Assembly: GCF_003865375.1 (NCBI RefSeq)
Contig: NZ_RQVS01000002.1
Span: 62,001 to 126,000 of the forward strand
Direction of reading: 5' to 3'
Origin: Gulosibacter macacae
GTDB lineage: Bacteria; Actinomycetota; Actinomycetes; Actinomycetales; Microbacteriaceae
Length of the DNA stretch: 64,000 nucleotides
Shown here: positions 15,320-23,554 of the stretch, in pieces
Numbering within the stretch: the first letter of the stretch is position 1
How the letters are laid out: the number at the start of each line of letters is the position of its first letter
The notes under the pieces: generated by a model
Told to the model about the DNA's origin: nothing
Database searches by the model: none
Seen by the model: the letters and a program-made list of their open reading frames with translations, nothing else
Made by a program: the position numbers and the translations under genes

Positions 15320-16159
15320 CTACGCGCTCAACCGCTCCCGCGGGATCCGCTCGCCAGCCTCAATCGCCACCGGCAACTGGTTCTCGGCCGGCGGCAGCGG
15401 GCAGGTCGCAAAGTCGGTGTACGCGCACGGCATGTTCACCGCACGGTTGAAGTCGAGCACGACGCTGCCATCCGAGCGCGGCTCCTCAATATTGAGTGAG
15501 CGCGTCGCGGCATACGTCGTCACGCCACTCGTCGCATCCCGGAAAAGCGCGAAGAGCGAACCCTTGACGCCGCCGTTAAATACCGTGAGTGAAAGCGGCT
15601 CGTCGTCAATGACGAACTCGACCACGCCCGGTGATTCGTACACGTGCGAGAGTCCCGAAAGTGCTGCATTCACCGTCACCGGTCGCGGCTCGTCGAACGG
15701 CTCGTACTGGCCCGAGATCACCCAATCGGGGTCTGGCTCAAACGTCGGTGTGCCCTGGTAGTCAACGCGCAGCGGCGCCTCCGGGTCGCGCGGCCGCATG
15801 ATGACGTGACCGCTGCGCTTGGCGAGCTCGATCTTGCGGTCGCCCCAATCCACAATGAGGCTCGCTCGCTCGGGCATCGGTCCGAGATTGAAGCGACCGA
15901 CAACCGGCTCGCCGTTGAACGACATCTCTGCTGCCGCATCCTGGTCTTCGACCTCAACGATGACGCCAGCGTCGGTGACCGACCACACACCCGGCACTCC
16001 GTCGATACGACGCGGCGTTGCGTCGAGCACCTGCAGGTCAGTCACGGTGAGGAAGCCGTGGGGCGAAGCGCGGTGGCGCTCGTAGTCGTCGTGCCAGGCT
16101 TGCCACTCGACGATGAATGACTCGTCGGCGATGATGGCGGCGGGGTTCGTGTGCGGCAT
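15320..16159 (-). CDS. DUF1684 domain protein
   Basis: 279 residues from the ATG at 16159, which has TGGAG in front. The C-terminal part carries the DUF1684 hallmark: VVLDFNRAVNMPCAYTDFATCPLPPAENQLPVAIEAGE. The N-terminal half includes RASPHGFLTVTDLQVLDATP. Proteins of this family are cytoplasmic, about 200-290 residues, rich in beta strands, and of unknown biochemical role. The conserved Asn-Arg-Ala and Cys-Pro-Leu-Pro-Pro segments suggest a binding pocket. No neighbour clarifies its function; it is convergent to the Cache-like gene. Confidence 0.85.
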   Translation of the reverse strand: MPHTNPAAIIADESFIVEWQAWHDDYERHRASPHGFLTVTDLQVLDATPRRIDGVPGVWSVTDAGVIVEVEDQDAAAEMSFNGEPVVGRFNLGPMPERASLIVDWGDRKIELAKRSGHVIMRPRDPEAPLRVDYQGTPTFEPDPDWVISGQYEPFDEPRPVTVNAALSGLSHVYESPGVVEFVIDDEPLSLTVFNGGVKGSLFALFRDATSGVTTYAATRSLNIEEPRSDGSVVLDFNRAVNMPCAYTDFATCPLPPAENQLPVAIEAGERIPRERLSA

Positions 16160-16274
16160 GTCGGCTCCAGGTGAACGGACTCGGATGCGGTTACGTGTGA
16201 CCAAGCGGGGGTTTTGCTGGTCAGAACCTAGATGGTACGCCCGGAATCATGACTATGCGAAGTGAGTGGGCTGG

Positions 16275-17714
16275 TTACGCCTTGACCTTGCGCCGACGTA
16301 GCCGCTGGCGGCGCGCCCGCACGAACTCCCGGGATGCGGCGCTCGACACTGCGAGGAGTGCCGCCACGAGCAAGAGCGCATTGCCGAGATCGATGAGGAG
16401 GCCCCAGCGTCCGGCAGATTCGAGCGATGAGACGCTGAGCACACCGACCGCGGCGACGAGCAGCACGGTCATGAGGGTCACCCGGGCGATGCGACCGCCG
16501 CGCATGGCGAGGAGGGCCACCACGAACTGCAGGAGCACGATGATGATGCTCGCCACGATGACCGTGAGCCAGAACGCGCGTGAGTTGTCGTCGGTGACGA
16601 TGCCGAGTTCGGGGAGGATCGAGCCGGGCAGGTCGATGTTGAGCACGTGCTCCATGTTTTGCAGCTGCCAGAGAAACCGGCCCATGCCGACAACCGCGGC
16701 GATCATGGCGAGCAGGCAGCCGGCGACGAGTGCGAGCGGGCGATGCTCCCAGATATCGCGGGCGACCTCTTCTGGGGCGAAGTCGTGGCCGGTGGAATCG
16801 AGGATGAGCGCGCGAGATTCCTGCTCAAGCGACGGATCGATTGGCAGCGAGCGCACATCAATGATCGGCAGATCGCCGTCGGTGATGATCGAATCGCCGC
16901 CGCCGTTGCGCGAGTGGTAGCCGGTCGAGAAGTCCTCGATGACGGTGACCCGCACATCCTCGTTGCCGGTCGTGACGGTCTCGACGATGTGGTCGCGTTC
17001 GATGTCGGTGTTTTCGTCGATCTTGTGGGTGATCTGCAGGGTGAACAGCGAGAACCCAATGGCGCGGTCGTAGGTGCCGGCCGCGAGCCAGTCGACGCGG
17101 CGGCCGCCGGGAAGGAGCCAGCCCGCAGGGCAGCGCCAGAAGCGCACGTGGTGGCGCTTACCGGGGTTGCCGTCGACCTCTTGCTGGTAGGCGAAGTCTT
17201 GTTTGCGGCCGAAGAGGAAAAGCGGTGAGACCGGGGCTTCGTCGTAGCTGCGGCCGCTGATGGTGGCGGTAACGATGCGCCAGGTGGACTGCGCGGTGAT
17301 GTCGTCGGCGCGGGTCCAGCCGGCGTCGAGCATGGCGCGGTGTACCTGCGATTCGGTGCCGGTGAGAGCAACGTTGACCGGGTCGCCGAGTAGGCCGTCA
17401 GAAGTGCGAGTGCGGCCGATGAAGTAGTTGGGTACGTAGATGCTCGAGAGGATGCGGTGCAATCGCGGGAGCGTGAGGTACGCCGCGATCAACCAGCCAA
17501 CGAGGAGCACGACGGCGTACCAGCCCCAGCCAAAGCTCGCGCCGTGCACCAGGATGCTCACGCCAAGCCAGACGCTGACGACGCCCGAGGCGAGAAAGAA
17601 GAAGCGGTCGGTGGCGGAGGCATCGGTGACGTATTGCCGTTGCACCGCGAATGAGCGGCGTTGGACGCGGTCGTCGTGGGCAGCGGAGTCGCGTAGCCGG
17701 GCCGATTTGCTCAC
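16275..17714 (-). CDS. Membrane protein with LssY_C-like domain
   Basis: About 479 residues. Two membrane helices lie near the N terminus (FFFLASGVVSVWLGVSILVHG and WYAVVLLVGWLIAAYL), then a soluble domain resembling LssY_C: LTGTESQVHRAMLDAGWTRADDITAQSTWRI ... SPLFLFGRKQDFAYQ ... HHVRFWRCP. Four hydrophobic segments follow, and the C terminus is strongly basic (RARRQRLRRRKVKA). The LssY_C domain, first noted in a Legionella type I secretion locus, has no established activity. The GTG at 17714 is a tentative start; a GAGGGG lies almost on top of it, so translation could be leaderless or start elsewhere. Confidence 0.7.
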   Translation of the reverse strand: MSKSARLRDSAAHDDRVQRRSFAVQRQYVTDASATDRFFFLASGVVSVWLGVSILVHGASFGWGWYAVVLLVGWLIAAYLTLPRLHRILSSIYVPNYFIGRTRTSDGLLGDPVNVALTGTESQVHRAMLDAGWTRADDITAQSTWRIVTATISGRSYDEAPVSPLFLFGRKQDFAYQQEVDGNPGKRHHVRFWRCPAGWLLPGGRRVDWLAAGTYDRAIGFSLFTLQITHKIDENTDIERDHIVETVTTGNEDVRVTVIEDFSTGYHSRNGGGDSIITDGDLPIIDVRSLPIDPSLEQESRALILDSTGHDFAPEEVARDIWEHRPLALVAGCLLAMIAAVVGMGRFLWQLQNMEHVLNIDLPGSILPELGIVTDDNSRAFWLTVIVASIIIVLLQFVVALLAMRGGRIARVTLMTVLLVAAVGVLSVSSLESAGRWGLLIDLGNALLLVAALLAVSSAASREFVRARRQRLRRRKVKA

Positions 17715-17818
17715 CCCTCTATTGTGGCGCACTGCGAACCACGCGCTGAGATGCACTCAAATGACGCCACTTGGCCGAGGTGAAGGCATGCTTGAGGTGA
17801 TACCGCGGGAGGAACCCA

Positions 17819-18940
17819 ATGACTGCGTCACTCACCATGCTTGACACGTACGACCGTAGCGACGACCGAGCTCGGGCATGGATCGCCCGCTCCGTGCGAC
17901 TCATCGAAGCCGACGCCAGGCGTTCCGCCGACACGCATCTGCTCAAGCTCGACCTTCCCGAGCAATGGGGCATCGACGTGTATTTCAAGGATGAGTCGAC
18001 GCATCCGACCGGCAGTCTCAAGCACCGACTCGCACGGTCACTGTTTCTCTATGCGCTCGTGAATGGCTGGCTACGCGAGGGTGCACCCGTCATCGAAGCG
18101 TCAAGTGGCTCGACTGCCGTGAGTGAAGCGCACTTCGCTCGGCTCATTGGCGTGCCATTCATCGCCGTCATCCCTCGAGGCACCTCGGCTGAGAAAGTAC
18201 GGCTCATCGAGGCCGCCGGTGGTCGCTGTCACGAAGTCGGCAGGGCGGATGCGCTGAGCGAAGAAGCTGCTCGCCTCGCGCACGAACTCGGTGGCCACTT
18301 CCTCGACCAATTCACCTACGCCGAGCGGGCGACTGACTGGCGCGGTAACAACAACATCGCCGAATCGGTACATGAGCAGCTTCGGCTTGAACGGCATCCG
18401 ATGCCTGCTTGGATCGTTGTCGGTGCCGGTACCGGCGGCACTTCGGCGACCTTCGGTCGACACCTGCGGTATCGCGAGCATGACACTCGACTCTGTGTCG
18501 TGGATGTTGAAGGTTCGGCGTTCTACGACGGGTGGCGAGAACGAGACGGCTCGATTCAAGGGCCTGGTGGTTCCTGTGTGGAGGGCATCGGTCGCCCGGG
18601 CGTCGAAGCGAGCTTCATCGGCGATGTCATCGAGCGCATGATTCGAGTTCCGGATGCGGCTTCGATTGCGGGGGCGCGTCTGCTCGCCGATCGATTTGGT
18701 CGACCGGTCGGCGGCTCGACGGGCACCAATCTGGTCGGGGTTGCGATGCTCGTCAACGAGATGCGGGCGTCGGGGAAACAGGGATCGATCGTCACCCTGC
18801 TCTGCGATTCCGGCGACCGCTATCTCGACACCCTGTACGACGATGAGTGGGTGTCTTCGCGAGGTATCGACCTCGAGTCATGGCGGCGTGAGCTGGAAAT
18901 CGCGCTTCCGAAGCGCCGTGACCAGATCGTTGGCGTCTAG
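17819..18940 (+). CDS. PLP-dependent cysteine desulfhydrase / cysteine synthase-like enzyme (Cds1 family)
   Basis: 373 residues of fold type II. The Schiff-base lysine is K68 in [12 protein letters not shown]. The substrate loop is [16 protein letters not shown], the phosphate-binding loop is [14 protein letters not shown] near residue 200, and the late [11 protein letters not shown] and [12 protein letters not shown] segments match the Cds1 group. Family members release sulfide from L-cysteine or act on related beta-substituted amino acids. GGAGG lies before the ATG. It heads a long same-strand operon, with LysR starting 38 bases downstream followed by a peptide importer and a C39-like peptidase. 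That context suggests it acts on cysteine or a sulfur compound freed from an imported peptide. That link is inferred. Confidence 0.85.
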   Translation: MTASLTMLDTYDRSDDRARAWIARSVRLIEADARRSADTHLLKLDLPEQWGIDVYFKDESTHPTGSLKHRLARSLFLYALVNGWLREGAPVIEASSGSTAVSEAHFARLIGVPFIAVIPRGTSAEKVRLIEAAGGRCHEVGRADALSEEAARLAHELGGHFLDQFTYAERATDWRGNNNIAESVHEQLRLERHPMPAWIVVGAGTGGTSATFGRHLRYREHDTRLCVVDVEGSAFYDGWRERDGSIQGPGGSCVEGIGRPGVEASFIGDVIERMIRVPDAASIAGARLLADRFGRPVGGSTGTNLVGVAMLVNEMRASGKQGSIVTLLCDSGDRYLDTLYDDEWVSSRGIDLESWRRELEIALPKRRDQIVGV

Positions 18941-18978
18941 GGCTCGCACGAATGGCCATCAATCCATAAGGTTGGGTT

Positions 18979-21684
18979 ATGGTAGGCCCCGTCGAAGACG
19001 ACGCGCTTTATGACGCGTATGCCTATCGCGTGCTCGACGCAATTCGTCGGAGCGGTTCAATCTCGGCGGCGGCCCGAGAACTCTGCGTAAGCCAACCGAA
19101 CATCACGCAGTTCGTGCAGCGGCTTGAACGGCGCCTCGGTACGGCGCTTGTCGAGCGAACAGGTCGTACCGCTCGGCTCACCGAAGCTGGCGCGGTGTTC
19201 GCAGATCAGGCTCCCGCGGTGGAGGCCGCGATGCGCACGGCCGCACGACGCTTCAACGAGTTGCGGTCTGATTCCTCGAACACCTCGCCGTTGCGGGTGG
19301 CGGCAGTGTCCGCACTGATCACCTCGCTCATCCCCGCGTTCGTGACCCGGTTCTCTGAAGCTTGGCCAGGCAACCAACTCGTGGTGTGTGAAGCCGACCG
19401 AGCGGAGTGCATCCGATTGGTCGCTGAAGGTGAAGTCGATGTCGCACTGACTATTGAGCCAACCGGCAATCTTGCCGAAGACGCGCGGCTCTATCCGGTG
19501 GTGCTCGAAACCGAGGAGGCACTCCTCGCGTTGCCGCCAACCATCGCGACTTCGCGAAGCCGGATGCGGCTCGACGAGGTCGTGCGGTTGGGATTACCGC
19601 TCATCGGCGAACGTGAGCTTGCGTCACACCTCAAGGCCGATCTTGAGGTAGCCACGCGCGCGCAACGCAACGGTTGGTCTTTCGGATCCTCGCCAACGGT
19701 CGCTGACCGTCAACCTTGCGATCATCAGGGTTTTGGGGCTGCACGTTCGACCGAGACGGTGTTGGCACTGGTCGAAGCTGGGCTTGGGTTCGGAGTGTTG
19801 CCTGCCACGAATGCGCGAATGAGCACGATGCGGCGACGTGTTCGGCTCGTGCACCTCGAGCCGATTCTGCGCGTTCGCACGATCGCGACAACGCTCATCG
19901 GTGCGCACAATCGCCACGAGGTCGCCGGAGCGCTGCAGGCGCTCGCAGAGGTGGCGCTCGAGGGCCGTCCCACGCAAACGAGCGCGGCTGACCGACTGCG
20001 CCGTACTCACCTGCCCCGCAGCCTCATGACTCGCTCGCGAGGAATGACTGACCCTCACCACCCCGGTTACACCCAAACAAGGAGTTCCGACATGACCACG
20101 AGAACCACCACCCGACTCTTACGCGCCGGGGCGGTGACGGCCGCAACCGTGATCGCACTGGCGGGATGCGCCTCGCCCGGTGCCACTGAGGTTGGTCCCG
20201 ATACCGGTGAACAAATCAGTGAAATCACCGTCGCCCTTCCGGGTTCGATTTCGAGCCTCTACGTCGGCCAAGAAGCGGGCATCCTCAACTATTACCTCGC
20301 TTCGGTGGCGCAGGAGGGTCTCGTGACGATTGACGCGAGCGGAGCCATCCAACCCGCCTTGGCCGAGAAGTGGGAGCAGACCGACGACACGACCTATGTC
20401 TACGATCTCCGCGCCGACGCCGAGTTCCAGGACGGTACGCCCGTCACCGCTGACGATGTCGTATTCAGCCTGGAGATGGCGCAAGACCCCGAGAAATCAC
20501 CGGGCCTGTCGTACTACCTCACCGATGTCACCTCGATTGAGAAGACCGGGGATGCGCAGGTCACCGTGAAGCTGGGCGCACCGAACGCGGCATTTGCCGC
20601 GAACATGTCGAGTGCCGGTGCCGCCTTCATTACCTCGAAGGCGTTCTGGGAAGCCAATGAAGGCACCGTTGGCTCGAGCTCGTCACTCGTATTGGGCACC
20701 GGCCCGTATCAGGTGACCGAATTTGTCCCCGACTCACACGTCACCTATGAACGTGTGGATACCTGGTGGGGCGAGGCACCGAAGGTCGAGAAGATCACGG
20801 TGAAGTTCATCCCCGATGAGTCGACTCGACTGCTCGCAGCGAAATCGGGCGAAGTTGATGTTGCCTTCAACGTGCCGCTTCAGCAGGCCACACAGTGGGA
20901 AGCACTCGACAATATGCGCGTTGAGTACACCAACGACCTCAGCTACGTCGGGTTGTTCTTCAACACCTCGATGGCGCCGTTCGATGACCCGATGGTGCGG
21001 GAAGCAATCGCCCAGTCAGTTGATCGTGAGGGCATCGTTGAAAGCCTCTTGCGTGGTCACGGTGAAGTGGCCACGGCGATCATGACGCCGGAATCGATGG
21101 GTGGGGCGTACACGCCGGAGGAAGCTCGCACCAAGTTGGGCGAGATTCCGCAGTGGAACTTCGACCTTGAGGCGGCCAAGGCGGCACTGGCCGCATCGAA
21201 CCACCCGGATGGCTTTACCGCTGAAATCCTCGCGCCGGCAACCGGTCCGCACCTGGTCAAGGCGGCACAATCGCTTGCCGAAAACCTCGGCAAGATTGGC
21301 ATCACCCTCAATGTGCGCGAGGTGCCGATTGAAGAGTGGCTTGCCTCGCTCGACAGCCATGGCATCGGATTCATGTGGTACTTCTCCACGCTCGGCGACC
21401 CGGCTGAGATCCCGTCATACCTGCTTGGTGCGGGGAACTTCACGACTCACGAGAACCCGGCGATTGTTGATCTGCTCACCCGGTCGAACGCCGAGACTGA
21501 CCTCAAGACTCGAATCGACCTGTTGGTCGAGGTTGAGACACTCCGGGCGGCCGATGTCGTGAATGTGCCGCTGTGGTGGGGACAATCGGCGACCGCCTTC
21601 AAGAAAGACCTGGGCGTGAACGACCTGTCTGCCTTCACCTTCGTGTCGACCTGGCCTGCGCAGCTGTACCGAGCTGGCACGTGA
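18979..21684 (+). CDS. LysR family regulator, open in frame into the downstream lipoprotein gene
   Basis: From ATG 18979 the frame encodes a LysR helix-turn-helix (VLDAIRRSGSISAAARELCVSQPNITQFVQRLERRLG, residues 15-50) and a full effector-binding domain (LRVAAVSALITSLIPAFV to VLALVEAGLGFGVLPA) ending near residue 330-350. No stop codon follows. The frame continues through the intergenic leader, which translates to a filler-like TDPHHPGYTQTRSSD, and into the lipoprotein whose own ATG (20092) is residue 372. The result is a 901-codon open frame. The regulator part is complete, so this is either a lost stop codon, a read-through fusion with an internal signal sequence, or a sequence error. LysR proteins normally bind a small ligand and activate neighbouring genes. 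Confidence 0.75.
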   Translation: MVGPVEDDALYDAYAYRVLDAIRRSGSISAAARELCVSQPNITQFVQRLERRLGTALVERTGRTARLTEAGAVFADQAPAVEAAMRTAARRFNELRSDSSNTSPLRVAAVSALITSLIPAFVTRFSEAWPGNQLVVCEADRAECIRLVAEGEVDVALTIEPTGNLAEDARLYPVVLETEEALLALPPTIATSRSRMRLDEVVRLGLPLIGERELASHLKADLEVATRAQRNGWSFGSSPTVADRQPCDHQGFGAARSTETVLALVEAGLGFGVLPATNARMSTMRRRVRLVHLEPILRVRTIATTLIGAHNRHEVAGALQALAEVALEGRPTQTSAADRLRRTHLPRSLMTRSRGMTDPHHPGYTQTRSSDMTTRTTTRLLRAGAVTAATVIALAGCASPGATEVGPDTGEQISEITVALPGSISSLYVGQEAGILNYYLASVAQEGLVTIDASGAIQPALAEKWEQTDDTTYVYDLRADAEFQDGTPVTADDVVFSLEMAQDPEKSPGLSYYLTDVTSIEKTGDAQVTVKLGAPNAAFAANMSSAGAAFITSKAFWEANEGTVGSSSSLVLGTGPYQVTEFVPDSHVTYERVDTWWGEAPKVEKITVKFIPDESTRLLAAKSGEVDVAFNVPLQQATQWEALDNMRVEYTNDLSYVGLFFNTSMAPFDDPMVREAIAQSVDREGIVESLLRGHGEVATAIMTPESMGGAYTPEEARTKLGEIPQWNFDLEAAKAALAASNHPDGFTAEILAPATGPHLVKAAQSLAENLGKIGITLNVREVPIEEWLASLDSHGIGFMWYFSTLGDPAEIPSYLLGAGNFTTHENPAIVDLLTRSNAETDLKTRIDLLVEVETLRAADVVNVPLWWGQSATAFKKDLGVNDLSAFTFVSTWPAQLYRAGT
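20092..21684 (+). CDS. Lipoprotein substrate-binding protein of a peptide/nickel-type ABC importer
   Basis: 530 residues from the internal ATG 20092, supported by AAGGAG at 20079-20084 and by a lipoprotein signal: TTRLLRAGAVTAATVIALAGCAS with lipid cysteine C26. The mature protein is a family 5 (DppA/OppA/NikA) binding protein, with NYYLASVAQEGLVTIDASGAIQPALAEKWEQ, FQDGTPVTADDVVFSLE and MRVEYTNDLSYVGLFFNTS as characteristic segments. It captures a peptide or similar ligand outside the membrane. Its stop overlaps the GTG of the permease gene (GTGA). The same frame is open upstream into LysR. Confidence 0.9.
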   Translation: MTTRTTTRLLRAGAVTAATVIALAGCASPGATEVGPDTGEQISEITVALPGSISSLYVGQEAGILNYYLASVAQEGLVTIDASGAIQPALAEKWEQTDDTTYVYDLRADAEFQDGTPVTADDVVFSLEMAQDPEKSPGLSYYLTDVTSIEKTGDAQVTVKLGAPNAAFAANMSSAGAAFITSKAFWEANEGTVGSSSSLVLGTGPYQVTEFVPDSHVTYERVDTWWGEAPKVEKITVKFIPDESTRLLAAKSGEVDVAFNVPLQQATQWEALDNMRVEYTNDLSYVGLFFNTSMAPFDDPMVREAIAQSVDREGIVESLLRGHGEVATAIMTPESMGGAYTPEEARTKLGEIPQWNFDLEAAKAALAASNHPDGFTAEILAPATGPHLVKAAQSLAENLGKIGITLNVREVPIEEWLASLDSHGIGFMWYFSTLGDPAEIPSYLLGAGNFTTHENPAIVDLLTRSNAETDLKTRIDLLVEVETLRAADVVNVPLWWGQSATAFKKDLGVNDLSAFTFVSTWPAQLYRAGT

Positions 21685-22697
21685 CCCAACTCAGCACGTC
21701 GCCGCTGCCACCCTCGCGCAACGTGTGCGGGGGTGGCAGCGGTGCGCGCCTGTTGCGCACGGTGGTGGTGAGATTGCTTGGCGTCGTCGGCGTGCTACTC
21801 GTGCTTTCGATCGTCGTCTTTGCACTGCTGCACCTGGCACCCGGTGATCTCGTGCGCACGCTGCTGGGTAATCGCCCGGCGAATCCCGAAGCGATCGCCG
21901 CGATTCGCGAGCGCTATCACCTCGATGATCCGGCGTGGATGCAGTACCTGCGCTGGCTGGGTGGAGTCGTCACGGGAGACCTCGGCACCTCAATTCGTCT
22001 GCAGATTCCGGTCACCGACGCGATTGGCGCGCGCGCCGCCACCACCTTCTGGTTGTGCCTCCTCGCCTTCGTGATTTCGGTTGCCGTCGCGATACCACTC
22101 GGAGTACGTGGCGCGGTGCATCCAGGCGGGTTCATCGACCGAATCGCCACGGGCTTCGGCATCGTGGGCATCTCGGCGCCAACCTTCGCCGTGGGTGTGC
22201 TGCTGCTGTACGTGTTCGCCTACTACGTGCCGATCTTTCCCGTTTACGGTGCAGGATCAGGCTTCCTCTCGAACCTCTACCACCTGGTCTTGCCAGCGAT
22301 CTCGTTGTCCACCGGTCTCGGTGCCATTCTGCTCAAGCTCACTCGCACTGCCATGCTCAGCGAGCTGCGTCAGGACTATGTCACCGCGTTGCGCGCCCAC
22401 GGCGTTGGTGAGCGACGCGTGATCAAGGTCGCCATGCGTAACGCGGCCATTCCAATCGTCACCGCGGCCAGCCTGGTCCTCACCTTTCTCGTGGGTGGCA
22501 CGCTGCTCGCCGAGACAATCTTCGCGTTGCCAGGGCTTGGCAAGCTCCTGCAAGACTCCGTCATGTACAAAGACCTCCCAGTGGTGCAGGGGGTGACGCT
22601 CCTCGTCGCGGCGCTCATTGCGCTCATTGCCCTGCTTGCTGACCTCAGCTACGTCGCCCTTGACGCGAGAGTTCGACACCGTGAGGTTGGCTCATGA
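21681..22697 (+). CDS. Peptide-type ABC transporter permease, DppB-like
   Basis: 338 residues. GTG 21681 overlaps the preceding stop by four bases. An N-terminal membrane helix (GVVGVLLVLSIVVFALLHLAPGD) carries the DppB signature LHLAPGD, followed by helices at about 130-330 and the EAA loop YVTALRAHGVGERRVIKVAMRNAAIPIV. It forms the import channel with the next gene product. The tight overlaps with both neighbours indicate coupled translation. Confidence 0.93.
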   Translation: MTQLSTSPLPPSRNVCGGGSGARLLRTVVVRLLGVVGVLLVLSIVVFALLHLAPGDLVRTLLGNRPANPEAIAAIRERYHLDDPAWMQYLRWLGGVVTGDLGTSIRLQIPVTDAIGARAATTFWLCLLAFVISVAVAIPLGVRGAVHPGGFIDRIATGFGIVGISAPTFAVGVLLLYVFAYYVPIFPVYGAGSGFLSNLYHLVLPAISLSTGLGAILLKLTRTAMLSELRQDYVTALRAHGVGERRVIKVAMRNAAIPIVTAASLVLTFLVGGTLLAETIFALPGLGKLLQDSVMYKDLPVVQGVTLLVAALIALIALLADLSYVALDARVRHREVGS

Positions 22698-23554
22698 AGC
22701 GCGCACTGCCAGGTACCCGCACAATCACCCTGCGGCGGCCACCGAAGCGACGCCCACTGGTCCTCGTGGCGATCTGCCTTGCCATCCTTGCGGTCGCCGC
22801 AATCTTCGCCGTGATTGGGCCGCTCGTGGCCCCGAACGCGACAGAGCAAGACATCCTTGTGGGCAGTCTGCCTCCTGGCTTTCCTGGCCACCCGCTTGGC
22901 ACCGACGAGCTCGGCCGCGACATTTTGCAGCTCACCATCGCTGGCACGACCTCAGCGCTCGTCGGTCCGGTGCTCGTTGCGCTTGGCTCCATGGTGCTCG
23001 GTATCGTGCTCGGTTCGCTGGCCGGATACGAACGTGGCTGGGTTGACCTCCTCGTTGCCCGCTGGACCGACCTGCTTTTCGCGCTGCCCGTCTTGCTCAT
23101 GGCGGTGGTGGTCGCGGGCATCCTTGGCGCCGGCTATTGGACGACGGTGCTCTTGCTCATCGTCCTGTTCTCGCCGAGTGATATTCGGGTGGTGCGCGCC
23201 GGGGTGCTCGAACAATCAACGCGGCCGTACATTGAAGCTGCGCAGATGCTCGGGCTGTCGCGCTGGCGAATCATGTTCCGCCACCTCTTGCCCAACGTCG
23301 CACCATTGATCATTACCAACACCATGCTCAATGTCGCGTTCGCGCTGGTCGCGTTCTCGTCGCTGTCGTTCTTGGGTGTTGGGGTGCCGCCGAACTCGGC
23401 AGACTGGGGCCGCCAACTCGCCGACGGCCGCTTCCTGGTGTTTGAGAACCCAGCCGCAGCTGTCGTGCCTGCGGTGCTCATCATCGCGGTCGCGTTTGCG
23501 GCCAACGTTGTCGGCGACTGGCTTGGCGAACGACTTACCCGGGAGCGCACATGA
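22694..23554 (+). CDS. Peptide-type ABC transporter permease, DppC-like
   Basis: 286 residues, ATGA overlap with the preceding gene. N-terminal helix LVLVAICLAILAVAAIFAVIGPLVAP is followed by the DppC phrase GFPGHPLGTDELGRDILQLTIAGT. The EAA loop is YIEAAQMLGLSRWRIMFRHLLPNVAPLI. It is the second channel subunit. The substrate is set by the binding protein and remains unknown. Confidence 0.93.
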   Translation: MKRALPGTRTITLRRPPKRRPLVLVAICLAILAVAAIFAVIGPLVAPNATEQDILVGSLPPGFPGHPLGTDELGRDILQLTIAGTTSALVGPVLVALGSMVLGIVLGSLAGYERGWVDLLVARWTDLLFALPVLLMAVVVAGILGAGYWTTVLLLIVLFSPSDIRVVRAGVLEQSTRPYIEAAQMLGLSRWRIMFRHLLPNVAPLIITNTMLNVAFALVAFSSLSFLGVGVPPNSADWGRQLADGRFLVFENPAAAVVPAVLIIAVAFAANVVGDWLGERLTRERT

